Source: Aquila chrysaetos chrysaetos
Lineage: Eukaryota; Chordata; Aves; Accipitriformes; Accipitridae
DNA: 64,000 nucleotides
Reading direction: 5' to 3'
Assembly (NCBI RefSeq): GCF_900496995.4
Contig: NC_044030.1
Location: 77,540,017-77,604,016, forward strand
Part shown: positions 50,276 through 61,960 of the stretch, in pieces
How the letters are laid out: each line of letters starts with the position of its first letter
How positions within the stretch are numbered: the first letter of the stretch is position 1
The notes under the pieces: generated by a model
Databases searched by the model: none
The model's input: the letters and a program-made list of their open reading frames with translations, nothing else
What the model was told of the DNA's origin: nothing
Translations under genes and position numbers: made by a program

Positions 50276-50749
50276 AGAGAGTCTGGACCCAGGAGAGTCT
50301 CTGGAGCGTGCTGAGCCCCTGCCATGGGGGTGCTGGATCCAGCCAGCTCTGGGCTCAGCGGGGGTCCTGCTGGCAGCTGGGGGCACCTGCGTGTCCCTGG
50401 GGAAGCTGGCATCATCCCGCCCGGGGTCCTAGGAGCTGGGGGGTGCAGTCTTGGGCAGGATCAGCCCCATTTTGGCTCCCGGGGACCGGCAGGAGATGGT
50501 GCTGTTACTCCTCTCTCCACTGCAGTCACTGGGGACCAAAAGCCTGGGCTGGTGCCAGGGTCCTGCTTCCATGGGGGACCCAAGAGTCCGGGGGGCTCCA
50601 TCCTTTTGGGGGACAGTGCCGATGCTGGCCGTGTGGCCCTGAGGGTGGATGGATCCAGACATCCCCATTGGTGGTTCTGGGAGGTTTACACAGACACACA
50701 GGTGTACTCCCCAATGTGAGAAGGGCACAGGAGGGAAACACAGGTTATG
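50276..50749. other. Intergenic, downstream of SIGMAR1
   Basis: GC-rich unique sequence after the poly(A) signal. No feature seen. Confidence 0.5.
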
Positions 50750-51245
50750 TAGGCTCTGTGTGTGTATGCATGTGCTGGCAGACAGGTCGTGTGCACATGT
50801 GTGTATATGTGCAAGCAAGATGGTTTTGTGTGTGTGTGTGTCTTGGTAGGGCAGCCGGGCATGCGTAGGTGCATGCATGCATATAGATAGAACAGTTTGC
50901 AGGTGGGTGTAGGCAGAACGGGTGGGGGTTGCACACACATGTGCACATGTGTGTATATAGCTAGAACAATTGGGCATCTGTCCATACGGTCAGAGCAATT
51001 GCACATGTGAGTGCTTGGGCATGTATGGATAGGACATTTGTGTATGTGCATGTGGTGTGCCTGTGCAGATGAGAAAATTGTGTGCACATATGTGTGTGTG
51101 CACAGTCCACAGTGTACAGACGGGCAGGACAACCAGCTATATGTGTGTGCGTTCCTGTGTGCCCATGGGCAGACCATGTAGTGTGCACACATGTGTTTGG
51201 GCAGGCTGTGTGTGCGTGTGCGTCCGTGTGTGTTCATATGGGCTG
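50750..51245 (+). repeat. TG-rich degenerate repeat field downstream of SIGMAR1
   Basis: TGTGTGTATGCATGTGC-type words, GTGCACATGTGTGTATAT and similar, are repeated irregularly over about 490 bp. Alternating purine-pyrimidine runs make it Z-DNA-prone. Confidence 0.85.
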
Positions 51246-51344
51246 CAAGGCCATCCTGGCCCTATGCCATGCCCATTCCCTGGAGTTTACCAGAGCCCTG
51301 TTGAGGAACACGAGCAATCCTCTGCCGGCCCGCACAGGAAGGCG

Positions 51345-51590
51345 CTAACTCAGCAGCTCGTATCAATACAGCTCCACTTACAGCGAAGGCCGCGTAATGA
51401 AAATCCGATGGGCACGCTGGTGGGAGTAAATAAGTATGCCATTAAAATGAGAAAATCAAAGCTCTGGACAGGTCTTTTCTCTTGCCCATTGATTTCTTTT
51501 ATTACGGAAATATTGCTGCTAAATAACATTAGTGTGAACAATCTCAGCAGTGTTTTCCGTAGCGCCCGTGTCAATAACTCCATCACGGGC
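51345..51590. promoter_or_regulatory. AT-rich CNE-like block between SIGMAR1 and ARID3C
   Basis: About 245 bp of complex, moderately AT-rich sequence set sharply inside GC-rich repeats. It contains GCGTAATGAAAATC, GCCATTAAAATGAG, CCCATTGATTTCTTTTATTA and AACATTAGTGTGAACAAT, which read as homeodomain- and HMG-box-like sites. No open frame of note crosses it. The sharp boundaries and complexity suggest constraint. Confidence 0.45.
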
Positions 51591-51599
51591 GGGGGATCC

Positions 51600-54500
51600 C
51601 CCCTAGCCTGGCCATGGGGCCGGCAGCCCTGTCCGGGCAAAGGGCTGCTCCAGCGGCACCTTCCTCACCATGCCCAGCTAAGCTGGGATGTGCCCGGCAG
51701 AGAAACCGGGCAGCACAGAGTGGCTCAGGCAAGTGCCGCTGGAATGGAGCTAGGCTGGGACCCAGGAGCCCTGGCTGCATTGCTGCAGCAGGAGGGGTTG
51801 TGTCCATTCTAGCACTGAGCAGGGACAGTGCCAGGCATTCAAAGGTCCCAAAAAGCAGCCCTTCCCTTCAGGGTGGGTGTTTGCAGGCTATTAAGGAGCA
51901 GGTAAGTGTCCCCAGTGACCAGCAGATGAGAGATGGGTCCTGGACACAGCATGTCCCACAGGCTTTTGTGGCTTCTGACCCGTCCTCCCCACTCCTCATC
52001 CATGCCCGAGTCTGTGCTGGACTGACCCAGCTCCCTGTAGCTTGCCATCATTTGGTTCACATGGAGAAACCGAGGCACAGGGTGGAACTCATCCGCAGTC
52101 ACCCAGCTCCAGCACAGTCCCTGCACCAGGGCCAAGGCTTGCACTCAAGCTGCGCCTCTCCCCTTTGGCTGCCCATACGCAGGCACCCAGCATCCTCCAG
52201 GATGCCCACAGGCGGCAGGGACATCCCTGCAGGGCCAGAGGATGCCACCAGGACACACAGGAGGTAGGCACCCTTTGGTACCCAGAGGCGAGGTGGGACC
52301 CCAGGGCACCTCAAAGGACACCAAACCCTTGTGGTGTGGCCGGAGATGGGCAAGGAGACTCAGCTACAGGCATCTGCACTGTGGGGCCGGCTCTATCCCA
52401 GCCCCAGCTGAAGCAACCGCAAGTGGCATCTACCCGGAGCCATCGCCAGGACAAATGCACATCGCTGCCCACCAAACACTTTCCCCCTGCAGCTCGCTTT
52501 ATCTTGCTGTCCCTCCACATGCAGTGGGTATTGATCAGCCCACAGGATCTATCTCCCAATTCCTCCTGCGGTATCTCTCTGCTCCAAGTATCTCTCACTC
52601 TGCTCTGCTGTCTGCCATGCCCATCTATACCTCCAGTATCTATCTGTGCTGCTTCCACCGCAGCCGTCGATAGCTGTTTGTCTGGGGGATTTCTTTTTCT
52701 CTCCAGCTAGGAGCATCACCAGACCCTGGTGGTGCAAAGATGCTGAGTGGGAGGCTGCGGGGGACGTGGTCCTTCTTGCTGTCCTGGGGAGAGCCTGAGC
52801 ATGGACAGACTTCATGACACGTGCTGAGCCCCAGAGGTGCTGTTGTCACTGTGGAGGTTCTAGGGAGGAACTGAGTCACGCTTGTCCAGCTAGACTGGGT
52901 CCCTTGGTGGCCATGCCCAGGGCAACGGGACACTCTGCACCCCATGCAGACCTCGGTGCTGCCACTAGCCAGCCTGGCCACATTCCCCACCCCTGGGTGC
53001 TACGTTGACCGAAGCACCCCAACCCCTCTGCCTTGGAAGAGGGGAGCTTCCCCAAACACCTGGGTTCCTGCTGGGCCATGGAGAACTCCCATCACCATCA
53101 CCATGTTTGATTCATCCCACCCAGCCCAGCCTTCAGCCCTGGTTCCCTCCTCGCCCCAGTGTGCAGGGGTTGGGGCACAGCCCAGCGCAGAGGATGCCAG
53201 CACCCTGGGGTGCGATGCAGCAGCACCGGGAGGGGAGGCTGGAGCCATGTGCATGGGGTCCTGTGGAAGGAGTCCCGGGGGGCAGCTGGCCCTGTGGGTC
53301 CCTCTGAAATGGGGCCGGGTTGTATCTTCCCAGGGGCAATTCAGCAGGAACGTCAGCCAGCCACTGACAAACTAGATGCTTAGAGGGGCTGTCAAGCACC
53401 GGGAGGTCCCTACCCTTGCCGCAGCGGGATGGGATGGGCCAGTGCGAGCTACAGCTGTCCAGCCCCGAAATGGGATGGCCGACAGCTAATTTATCTCCTG
53501 CGCAAAGATAAACAGCGCCCGGGGGCCCTGCGGGGTCGGGAGCTGCCCTGCTCTCCCGGGAAAGGGGCTCATTTTTCCATGAGAGCGTCTCCAGCCAGGA
53601 TGCTGTGCCATGCTAGGTGCTGCCAGGCTGCCTGGAGCTCGAGGAGCCCCCCGGGGGTCACCAGCACCGGGGCAGGATGAGGGGCAGTTTCTCCGGAGGC
53701 ACTTGCAGGGAAGCCGGAGAGCCCAGAAGAAGTGGCTTTTCCCTGCAAAGGGATGCGGTGAAGTGGACAGAGGCTCAGCCCGGGCTGTGGAGTCCAAGAG
53801 CAAAGCCAGCGGCTATTTCCGCAAGATGCTCCAAGGAAAAGGCAGAACTTGGCTCACGCCGGCTGCCCCCGGCCCCTGCAGCATGCAGGTGGCCCTGGAG
53901 GAGACAGAGCCAGCAGCCCTTGGCACTCAGAGCTCCTGTCACCCCACGCTGCCAACACCCAGTGCAGCAGCATGAGGTCTCGGTGACAAGCTGCTCTGGC
54001 TGTGGCATGGGGCAAAAGCCACTGTCCCTTGTGTCCCGATGTCACAGGATGGTGCTGCTGCTTGTCCCCCAGGGATCCGTGCAAGCCCTGCAGCTGCCCT
54101 GGCCAAAAAAGCCCAGGGAAGAGCAGGCATCTTATCTGCCTCCTGTCAAAGTTGCCACCATAGAAAAAGAGGTCAGGAAAAAGCTGGCAGGCAGACAGGT
54201 GGAAGGGGAGCGAGGAGACAGTGTGGGGATGCTGCTGGCGGGTGAAGCCCTGTGCTTCCCCACGGGCTCTGGCCCACCCGAGGCAGTGAGGTGCTGTGGG
54301 TGCATCAGTGGATCAGGGTGCTGCATGCTCACCCCAGCTTACATCCTTGTCTGATGTCTGGAGATGTGCTTGATGGTACCTTGGTGCCTCAGTTTACCCT
54401 GTTGCAAGTGGGGATGCAGGGCAAGCCAGGAGCACTGAGTCCCTCCAGTGACAGAGATTGATGGCTTCCTCCTGCCCATGCCAGGCAGGTGCTAGGGCTC

Positions 54501-54689
54501 TGGGAGCTTGTTTGGCTGTCCAGGTCACGCTGTAGTCTGACCCCTCCAGCCAGTGTCCTGGCACACACAGCACCCCTCAAGAGGACCCCTCGGTGGCCCC
54601 AGCCTGCAGGCAGGTCTCAGGCCCCCGCATGGGGCATGCTGTGGTGACCCCCCAGCTCTTGCAGATGGAGGTCAGGGCTCAGTGCTTGG
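51600..54689. other. Intergenic, SIGMAR1 to ARID3C
   Basis: GC-rich non-coding sequence. Several 100-250-codon open frames exist on both strands, but none shows a recognisable domain or bird-gene codon pattern. I see nothing else in it. Confidence 0.5.
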
Positions 54690-55555
54690 AGCTCGCCCAA
54701 AACACCCCTTTGCGCCCACACACGGATTGACAGTGCGGGTACAGACACCCACCTGCCCCAAACACGTGTGTGCATACGCCTGCCTGTGCACACAGTGTAC
54801 ACCCCCGCCTCTCCCAATGCAGATTGCACACACCTACAGAGGAGCACACAAAACGCACACACCCAGCTCACCACATACGCATATAAGCACTTACTGTTGT
54901 CCCCAACAGCATACACACATGCGTGTGCACACACTGCACACGCTCAGCCCCTCTGACACTGCACGCTGCTGCACATATGCATGTGCATGCAAACAGCTCC
55001 ATGCAATGTACACATGTCCTCTACTCCCCCGGGACGTACGCACAGCTTAAACGCAGCGCGCACACATGCACACACAAGGCACGCTCCTGGTAGGTGTGCA
55101 CAGGCTTCCCTGCACACACACATGCAGTGCGCTCACCTCTCACAGTGGCCACGGATACACAAGTGCTCACACACTCTGCATGCACACAGGTGGTGCACAC
55201 TCAACTGGCCCGGTGCATGCACATGTACGCACGCAAGCACAGTCCAACTGCACAAATGCACACACTCGCGCAATGCACTACCTTCTCCCAGCACACACAG
55301 GCATCTGTACGTTCACAGACGCTCTGTGCATGTGTCCAATGGGTGCAGCACCCTCTTACATATGCGTGCACAGACCCCTTGCACACCCCCTCCTATACAC
55401 TTCCCTCTCCCCACACATACATGTATGCATACCTGGACCCTCTGCACACCCCCCTATGCACTCCCCTCTCCCAGCACCCCCGTGCACGCACGCCCTGCCG
55501 ACATACACACACACACACACACACACCCCCCCACACACACACTCACTCCGGCCCG
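54690..55555 (+). repeat. CA-rich degenerate repeat field upstream of ARID3C
   Basis: Dense CACACA, TGCACACA and ACACATGCA words run for about 860 bp, ending in a purer (CA) run at about 55,503-55,526. Its strand composition is opposite to that of the TG-rich fields at 50.75, 61.4 and 62.5 kb. Confidence 0.85.
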
Positions 55556-55753
55556 CCCAGCCCCCTGCGCCCCCAGCCCCATCCCCTGCCGCGGCCCCGC
55601 GCAGGGCGGCCCCGGGCCGGCTTTCGGCGGGCCGGTCCCGGGGCGATCCCCCGGGGCTGCCGCAAGCCCGGCCCTCCCCGGATGACTCCCTTGACGTGCG
55701 CTAGCAAATGGGAGCAGGGAGGGGTGTTGCTGCCTGCCTGCCACTTGTTGCAG

Positions 55754-55802
<49 letters not shown>

Positions 55803-55837
55803 AAGAAAGAGAGAAAGAAAGAAAAGAGGGAAAAATC
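55754..55837 (+). repeat. Poly(A)47 followed by GAAA-rich tract
   Basis: About 47 consecutive A (55,754-55,800) followed by GGAAGAAAGAGAGAAAGAAA, just upstream of the ARID3C promoter. No retrocopy body precedes it. True length is uncertain because homopolymers are prone to error. Confidence 0.85.
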
Positions 55838-55981
55838 CCACCCACCCTCATCTGCTGCGGAATAAAAGAAATATCGGCGGGCGCGGCGCCATGTGAGCGG
55901 CGGGCCGGGACCGGGCGGAGCAGCCGGCCGTGCCCCCCGGGACGGCGGGGCGAGCCCCGGGCGGCGCTCAGAGCCGGCGGC

Positions 55982-56020
55982 ATGGTGGAAAACCCCAGCC
56001 TGGCGGCCAAACCCGCCCTG
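55982..56020 (+). CDS. ARID3C: Candidate upstream coding exon of ARID3C
   Basis: An ATG in good context (G at -3 and +4) opens 13 codons, MVENPSLAAKPAL, ending exactly at a GTGAGG donor (56,021). Splicing to the CCCGCAG acceptor at 56,723-56,729 keeps the frame and joins the ATG frame of the next exon, giving a stretch ending LRLAAVMESLQRQQ. ARID3A starts with a similar KLQAVMETLLQRQQ, so the added residues just before Met may be real protein. The alternative is that this exon is 5' UTR and translation starts at 56,787. No transcript evidence is available here. Confidence 0.4.
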
Positions 56021-56099
56021 GTGAGGGACGGAGGGGCCCCGATAGCGCGGGGGTGCACGGTGGGAGCGGGGTGCGGGCACCCCCGGTCGGACAGGGAGC

Positions 56100-56480
56100 G
56101 GGAGCGGGGTCCCCGGTGTGAGCGGGAGGAGGGTCCCGGGAGGAGACGGCGCCCGGTGGGACCGAGGGGGGATGTCCGGTGGGACCGGGACGGGGTCCCC
56201 GGCGGGGCCGGGGCGGGGGGAACGCTCGGTAGGAGACGGTCCCTGGTGGGACCGTCGGGGCAGAGGTCTCTGGTGGGACCGGGAAGGGGTCCGCGGATCC
56301 CCAAGACGCGGTCCCCGGTGGGACCGGGGCGGGGTGTCCCAGCAGGACACGGTCCCCAGCGGACCGAGGAGGGGGGCTCCGCGCAAGACAGCCACGGGGG
56401 TCCCGGGTCGGACCTGTCCCCAGTGGGAGCGGGGGAGGCGTCCCCCGGAGAAGCGGGGATGAGGTCCCGGAGTGCCGGTC
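56100..56480 (+). repeat. G/C-rich short-unit repeat field in ARID3C 5' intron
   Basis: Degenerate units built on GGTCCC and GGTGGGACCGGG recur every 20-40 bp. GGTCCC and GGGACC are reverse complements, so the field can form many small hairpins. Confidence 0.7.
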
Positions 56481-56786
56481 CCCAGTAGGACAGGGTGCCG
56501 GGTGGTCCCGGCGGGGAGGGCAGCCCCTCCGGCAGCGGGTGCCGCGCCCGGTGCGGCGGCGGCTCCGCGGCCAACTTTTGGGCAGGGCCCCCGGGAGCGG
56601 GGTGGGGGGGGGGGGGGAAGAGCGGGGAAGAGCGGGTGGGGGGGGGGGTGCTTCCTCCCCTCCCTCCTCCTCCTCCTCCTCCTCCTCCTCCGTCGGCGAC
56701 GGCGCTGAGGCCGTGCCCTGTGCCCGCAGCCGGCCGCCCCGCCGCGGGGGCCGGGGGCGGCGGGGGGGCTGCGCTTGGCGGCGGTG

Positions 56787-56950
56787 ATGGAGAGCCTGCA
56801 GCGGCAGCAGGCGGCCCGCCTGGCCCGCGGCCCCGACGGCCCTCCCCGACGGCTCCCGGCCGAACCCAGCCCCGGCCCCGGCCCCGGGCCGCCGCCCTCT
56901 GCTCCCCGCCGCCGCCCGGCACCCGGCCCGCGCCCGCCGCCCGCCGCCGC

Positions 56951-56981
<31 letters not shown>

Positions 56982-57099
56982 GAGGAGGAGGAAGAAGAGG
57001 AAGAGGAGGGAGGAGGAGGAGGAGGAGGAAGAAGGGGAGCCCCGCGACCCGCCGCCCCCCCCGCACCACGAGTGGACCTACGAGGAGCAGTTCAAGCAG
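56787..57099 (+). CDS. ARID3C: AT-rich interaction domain protein 3C, first main exon (partial gene, apparent frameshift)
   Basis: ARID3 proteins are nuclear factors that bind AT-rich DNA through an ARID domain and multimerise through a REKLES domain. This exon opens MESLQRQQAARLARG, matching MEALQKQQAARLAQG of human ARID3C, followed by a Pro-rich segment and a long Glu tract. It closes PHHEWTYEEQFKQ at a GT donor (57,100), the start of the ARID domain and the usual exon junction. The two ends are in different frames. The Glu tract runs in the ATG frame to about 57,008; from about 57,010 the Glu run, EGEPRD and the ARID start are in the next frame. One surplus G in the GAGGGAGG at 57,006-57,013 explains this. 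A sequencing or assembly error is most likely; a real disruption cannot be excluded. The ARID exons lie beyond 64,000. Placement after SIGMAR1 on the same strand matches human. Confidence 0.85.
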
Positions 57100-60000
57100 G
57101 TAGGAGGCATCCGCCACCCCTGTGCACTGCCACCAGCACCGGCCGATCCAGGCGGGCGTCCCCAGTGTCCGCCCACGGGCCCCAAACTCGGAGTTCAGCC
57201 TTGCCTGAACTCAGGCTGCTTATGCCCCCCACTGCCCCCAAACCCTCTCTGCGTCCCACCCTAAATGGGCACCCCCACTACCTCAAGCAGCATCCCATTC
57301 CCACCCCAAGCAGACATTCCCAGTACCCCTGTTACCCCCAGACATTATTACTGTGGCACCTTAAATGAGAACCCCCTAGGCCCCCTCCACTGCCCCGAAA
57401 CCTCATCCCAGGCAAGTACAGTCAGTGCAACCCAGCACCCCTGTCCCAGAGCCCCATCCCGCCCCAGATGGGTACCCCCTGAATGCTCCTCACTGCCCCT
57501 GTCCCGGAGCCCTGTCCCACCCTAAAGGCATCCTCATGTGCTACTCACCTCCTTGCCACCAAACCCCATCTCACCCCTACTTCATGTCCCCCACCTCTTT
57601 GGTGTCCCCTATGCCTGTCCCCAGGCCCTGCAGCATGACGGGGTGCCCAGTGTCCAGGCACCTCCCTGTGCCCACCCTGACCCATGCAAGCTCCATCCCT
57701 GGTGCTTTCTGTAACGGGTAAAACAGAGTGACCCCCTGTCCATGGAGGTTTTGCAGAGACAAACAAGGGCGAGGGCTCTGGTACGTGGCCACCCCAAGGA
57801 GCTGGTGGGCCATGGAGCCGAGCTCCCCTGTGTCTTCACATGGGCCAGGGCGTATTAGATCTGGTCAATGTGGCTCATTGATTTCTTACGTTGGCTGGAG
57901 GGAGCAGTGTGTCGACCCTGTCACCTCCCTCCTGATGGTCATAGGGGAGACCCCTGTCCCACAGAGATCTGACGCAGGGAGAGGGCTCATATATAGGGGT
58001 GGAGGAAAGGCCTCTCTGTATTTAATGTGCGTGGATCCCATCTGTGCTGGTTCGCACGCAGTGGGTGCCGCTCCATGCGCGGGTGTGAGCGTGAGTGTGA
58101 TTGTGGACTGCACAGCGCCAGGTCGGGTTTGCGCTCCCCATGTGCTCAAGCTTCATTGTGCAGGGAGAGAGGGGTGATGCTGGTGGCAGGCTGGGTGACA
58201 AGGAGGATGTGGCAAGGGGACGGAGCAGGGAGACATGTCCCTGTACAGCTGGTGTGTGGCTTTTTAGGATGGCATTGCTCAGGGGACAGTGGGACGAGGG
58301 GACTTACTGGCTCATCCACAGTGGCTCTGGCAGGAGGGAATGGGGACAGCAGCAGGCACCCAACTTTCCGGCACCGTGGGGCCATGCTGCTGCCTTTTCT
58401 GTTTTGAGGTTGCAGAACATGATGTTATTCGGAGGGGCCAGGGGTCACCACCCTGGGCGCCTGCCTGCGAGGCAGCAGATACGGGTGCAGGCAGGGCGCA
58501 GGCAGTGTGTGCCCCATGGCCGTGCCTGGGGAGGCTGCCAGCACCCGACGCTGCCTCAAAAGCAACCTGGAGAGGTCTGGGGTGGGTGCACTGCATAGGC
58601 CGAATAGCTTGTCTTGGAAGTGTTACGTTACACCCCGCTGCGCAGAAAAAGGCTGACTGTCCGGTTCCTGGGGTCAGCCGGGAGGTGGGAAGCGGCTCCT
58701 CCCTCCTGAGCCTGGGGAGGCTTTACACAGAGAAAGCATCCCTGGCATTTCTCGTCCTTCAGCTTCACGCTCTGGCCCTGGCTGGGATGGCCCGCGCTCC
58801 TCTTGCGGGGCAGGAGCAAAGCCGGCAGCTCAGTGTGAATACCGGGAGATGGGTGGCAGGGGCAGGGGATAAATCCTGCCACCAGTTCCCAGGGTGAGAG
58901 CTGGCTCCTTCCTCGCTTGCTCTTTTTTCTCCAACACTGATTGGAAAGGTGATGGATCCCTGCTCCAGAGACCCACGCCTGGGTTTCCCACCTGATGGCA
59001 TGTCCCAGCCAGATCGGGGGACAGTGGGATGTCCATTGTGTTCAGTACCCCTGGGTGCATGGGACAAGGCGCCCAATTGCCTCTGGATGGCTTGTACAGG
59101 ATGGGACAGGGAGAGGGGAAAGGAGTTACAGGGACCAGCCCTGCCCTGCCTTTGCGTGGTGCTGCCGTGTATGGGGTGGCAGTTTGGGGCAGGCTGTCGT
59201 GCCAGCTTGTGTTGGGGTCTGCAGGGTGGCTGTCACTCCTGTTTCTCCTCTGTGATCATCTGGGAGGGGACATGCCCCTGCCTGGGAGGAACGTGTCCCC
59301 CCTGCGTTGTCCCCAGGCTGCAGGGCTGTGCCTCACCCAGCCTGGGAAACAGGTTCTCAGTTCTCAGTGGGGGTTGAGTGGGGAGGGTGGCTGTGCTGGG
59401 GCTTTCAGAGGTTTCCCAGGGCCTGGGCTGTGATGCTGTGGGGCACAGAGGGCAGCATGTGCCTGCTCGCAACTTGCCGGGGAACTGGCAATGTGGGCAT
59501 GGGGGTCGTGGAGCTGCGGAGAGACCAGGCAGTGGCCAGGGCTGTGTTTACTACTGGCACCTCCTGCTTGAAGCTTCCCCCTGCCAGCATAGCACTGCTG
59601 GCATCACCCAGGACAGGTCTCGGGGTCTGTCCTTGCTGTCATCCTCCTGGGTGGGAGGTAGAGCTAAGTGAATGGGGACCACCAAATCCAGGCTGGTTTG
59701 CGGTGGGTAGGCAGGGAGCCACTTCCCTGGCTCGTGGCAGCAAGGAGGGGGCCCTGATGGGGATGGGGTGGGAGGTTGGTGCAGGACCAGCCACGGGGGT
59801 TTTTCCACACAGCGTGGTGGTGCTAAAAATGGGAGTGGAGGATGAGGTTGCGGTGGAGAAACCCATTCAGGGTTAATAGGCAAACACTGCTTCACCCAGA
59901 GGAGCATTTTGGAGAAATACCCCATGTGTGTGCCCTGGTTTTACACATTTTCTGAGGCGCTGGTTTGGGGGAGCTGGCGGGACTTTTGCTCTGATCTGGG

Positions 60001-61440
60001 AGAGCCACTCTGATGTTAAGGGGTTGTGAGACCCCCTCATCCCTGCCTCTTGCATCAGCCCCCAGCACCGGTCTATGTACACTTGATAAGGACACATGGG
60101 TAGAGACTTGGGCAAAGGTCCAGGACATCTTCTGCACCCAGCGCTGTGAGGCAGCCCCAGCCCCGGGGTGGGGGGCACCCAGTGGGGTCTGACTGTGTGC
60201 TACCCATGAACCCCCACTTCCCTGGGGTTGGGGATGCCACCAAGTTGCAATGCTGCGGTGCTGCATCGCACGTTTGACTTGGGGAGCACTGGGAAGAACC
60301 TGGCATTGCTGGTGGCAGCTCAGCCCCATGAATTCAGCTTTTGCCCTCAGGTACCCATGCACACACAGAGGGATGGGCACCCTGGTTTCCTCCAAGCGAT
60401 GGAAGAGCAGCGCCAGAACCTGGGACTTCTGTCTCCATCCCCCAGCTCTACCCAGAGGTGGCCCTGTGGGAAGGCTCAGGGCAGGAGGGACTCAGAAACC
60501 TGGGTTTTGTGTCCAGCTCTCTGGTAGCAGAGCATTTGCTGGCAGGAGGATGCCCTCCCTGCCAGCTTGTTCAGACCTATCTGGTTGTGGTTGGGGCAAT
60601 CAGGACTCCTCGGAGCTCCTTCCTCCCTGTCCAGGAGCAGCTGGGGGGGTGAGCCCCAGCCAGCCCTTTGGGGACTCTTAGGTGTCTGGTAGCCTCAGCG
60701 GTTAATTTGGGGATGGCTGGCTTTGCCGGCAGCTGTTTGCCATCATCCTCGGCCAGCCCTGGCGTGGCTGTTCCTCCTCTCACCATGGTGCTGCTCCTGC
60801 CCCATGCACCCCATGATGTTGGCAGTCGCCTTTTGCACCCACCTGCTCTTTAAATGTGTTTAGGGGAGGCTCACCGGTTGTGAATGCATGTGCTTGCATC
60901 TCAAAGGCTGAGTTGGCTGCAGCCCTCCTTGTGCCATGGACCTCCGCCCCATGCCTCGGGGTCATCCCAAAATGGGGTGGCAGGGCCTGCAGTGCGTGCC
61001 CTCCTGCCTCCATCCCATTGCTTTCTCCTGCAGGGTTGTCCCTGCCTGCCAGGGAATGGAGGCGGCTCGGGAGAGGGACCCTGGGGAGAGGGAGGTGGTC
61101 TCCCTGCCCCAGCCCACCCCCCCCCCCCCCCGGCCTCAGCGCATCTTCAACCCAGGTGCAGGAGCAACAACTGAAGGGCTCCCGGGGCTAAATTAGAGGG
61201 TCTCTGGTTACACCGCAGAGGCGGGGGGTTATGGACATGGTGTTTGCTCCTGTCCACGGCTGCCTGGGGGCTTCTCACCAGCAAACCTGCAGGCAGAGCT
61301 CTGCCCTGGGGCTGGGACCACCTGCAGTGGGGAGGTGGTGGCAGTGGCAAGGGTCAGCACGCTAATCTCCAGCAGCAACAGCTCTGGCAGCCCAGAGTGC
61401 AGGGGCACGGGGCAGGAGTGGGGGGGCTGTTGGGGTACTG
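57100..61440 (+). other. ARID3C intron, proximal part
   Basis: Intronic sequence with no second ARID exon: I find no frame coding the LYELD/KRKEF-type continuation. About 57,230-57,630 is a C-rich degenerate repeat built on CCCCACCC, CCCTGTCCC and similar words. The rest is GC-rich and unremarkable, with a C run near 61,120-61,131. Confidence 0.6.
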
Positions 61441-61960
61441 GCTGGGAGTGCATACGGAGGTGTTCTGAGCATGTGTGTGCATATGGACCAACATGAGTGT
61501 ATGGATCCATATAAATACCCATATAAGTATAGGGGTATGCCTGTGTGTGTCTGAACCTGTGTGAGTGCTGATGCATGCGTGTGGACCCATATGAGTGCCC
61601 ACGTGTGTAAGGATCCCTGGGGAGACCCTATGTGTGTGTGTGGATCCATATAAGTGCCCAAGTGTGTATGAACTGGTGTGGGTGCTGGTATGTGCTTATG
61701 GACCTGTATGAGTGCCCCAGTGTGTACAGATGTGGCCAAGTGTTTATGGACCCATATGTGTGTGTGTAGGGGTGTGTACGGCACCCTGTGTGTGCCCACA
61801 TGTGTATGGTGTGCCCATGCGTGTCTGAACACACCCGTGTGTATGTATAGGGACACGTGTAGTGTCCCAGTGTATATGGGCACTGCTGCTCATGCATGGA
61901 CCAGTGTCTCCACGTACAGAGCTGTATGGACCCGTGGGTGTTTAAGGCAGGGTTTGGGGG
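61441..61960 (+). repeat. TG-rich degenerate minisatellite in ARID3C intron
   Basis: Repeated words GTGTGTATGGACCCATAT and GAGTGCCCA recur at roughly 30-45 bp spacing, with alternating purine-pyrimidine runs throughout. The open frames across it are repeat artefacts. Confidence 0.85.

Larger units (their letters stand above)
55560..56780 (+). promoter_or_regulatory. CpG-island promoter and first intron of ARID3C
   Basis: Very GC- and CpG-rich DNA runs from about 55,560 through the first coding exon, broken only by a poly(A) tract. No clear TATA box is seen. Bases 56,021-56,729 behave as a short intron: donor GTGAGG, acceptor CCCGCAG, and an internal field of repeated GGTCCCNGGTGGGACCG-like units between about 56,100 and 56,480. 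Confidence 0.6.

Noticed and set aside
55754-55800. Poly(A) as the tail of a processed retrogene
   Set aside because: The sequence before it is part of the CpG-rich ARID3C upstream region, with no gene-like body or target duplication seen.
55094-56488. 464-codon plus-strand open frame
   Set aside because: Spans the CA-rich repeat, poly(A) tract (Lys run) and GC-rich intron; no homology to ARID3C and no splice logic.
55543-57117. 524-codon open frame on the minus strand
   Set aside because: It is antisense to ARID3C and its promoter, made of Pro/Arg/Gly runs from GC-rich repeats and a Phe run from the poly(A) tract. No domain.
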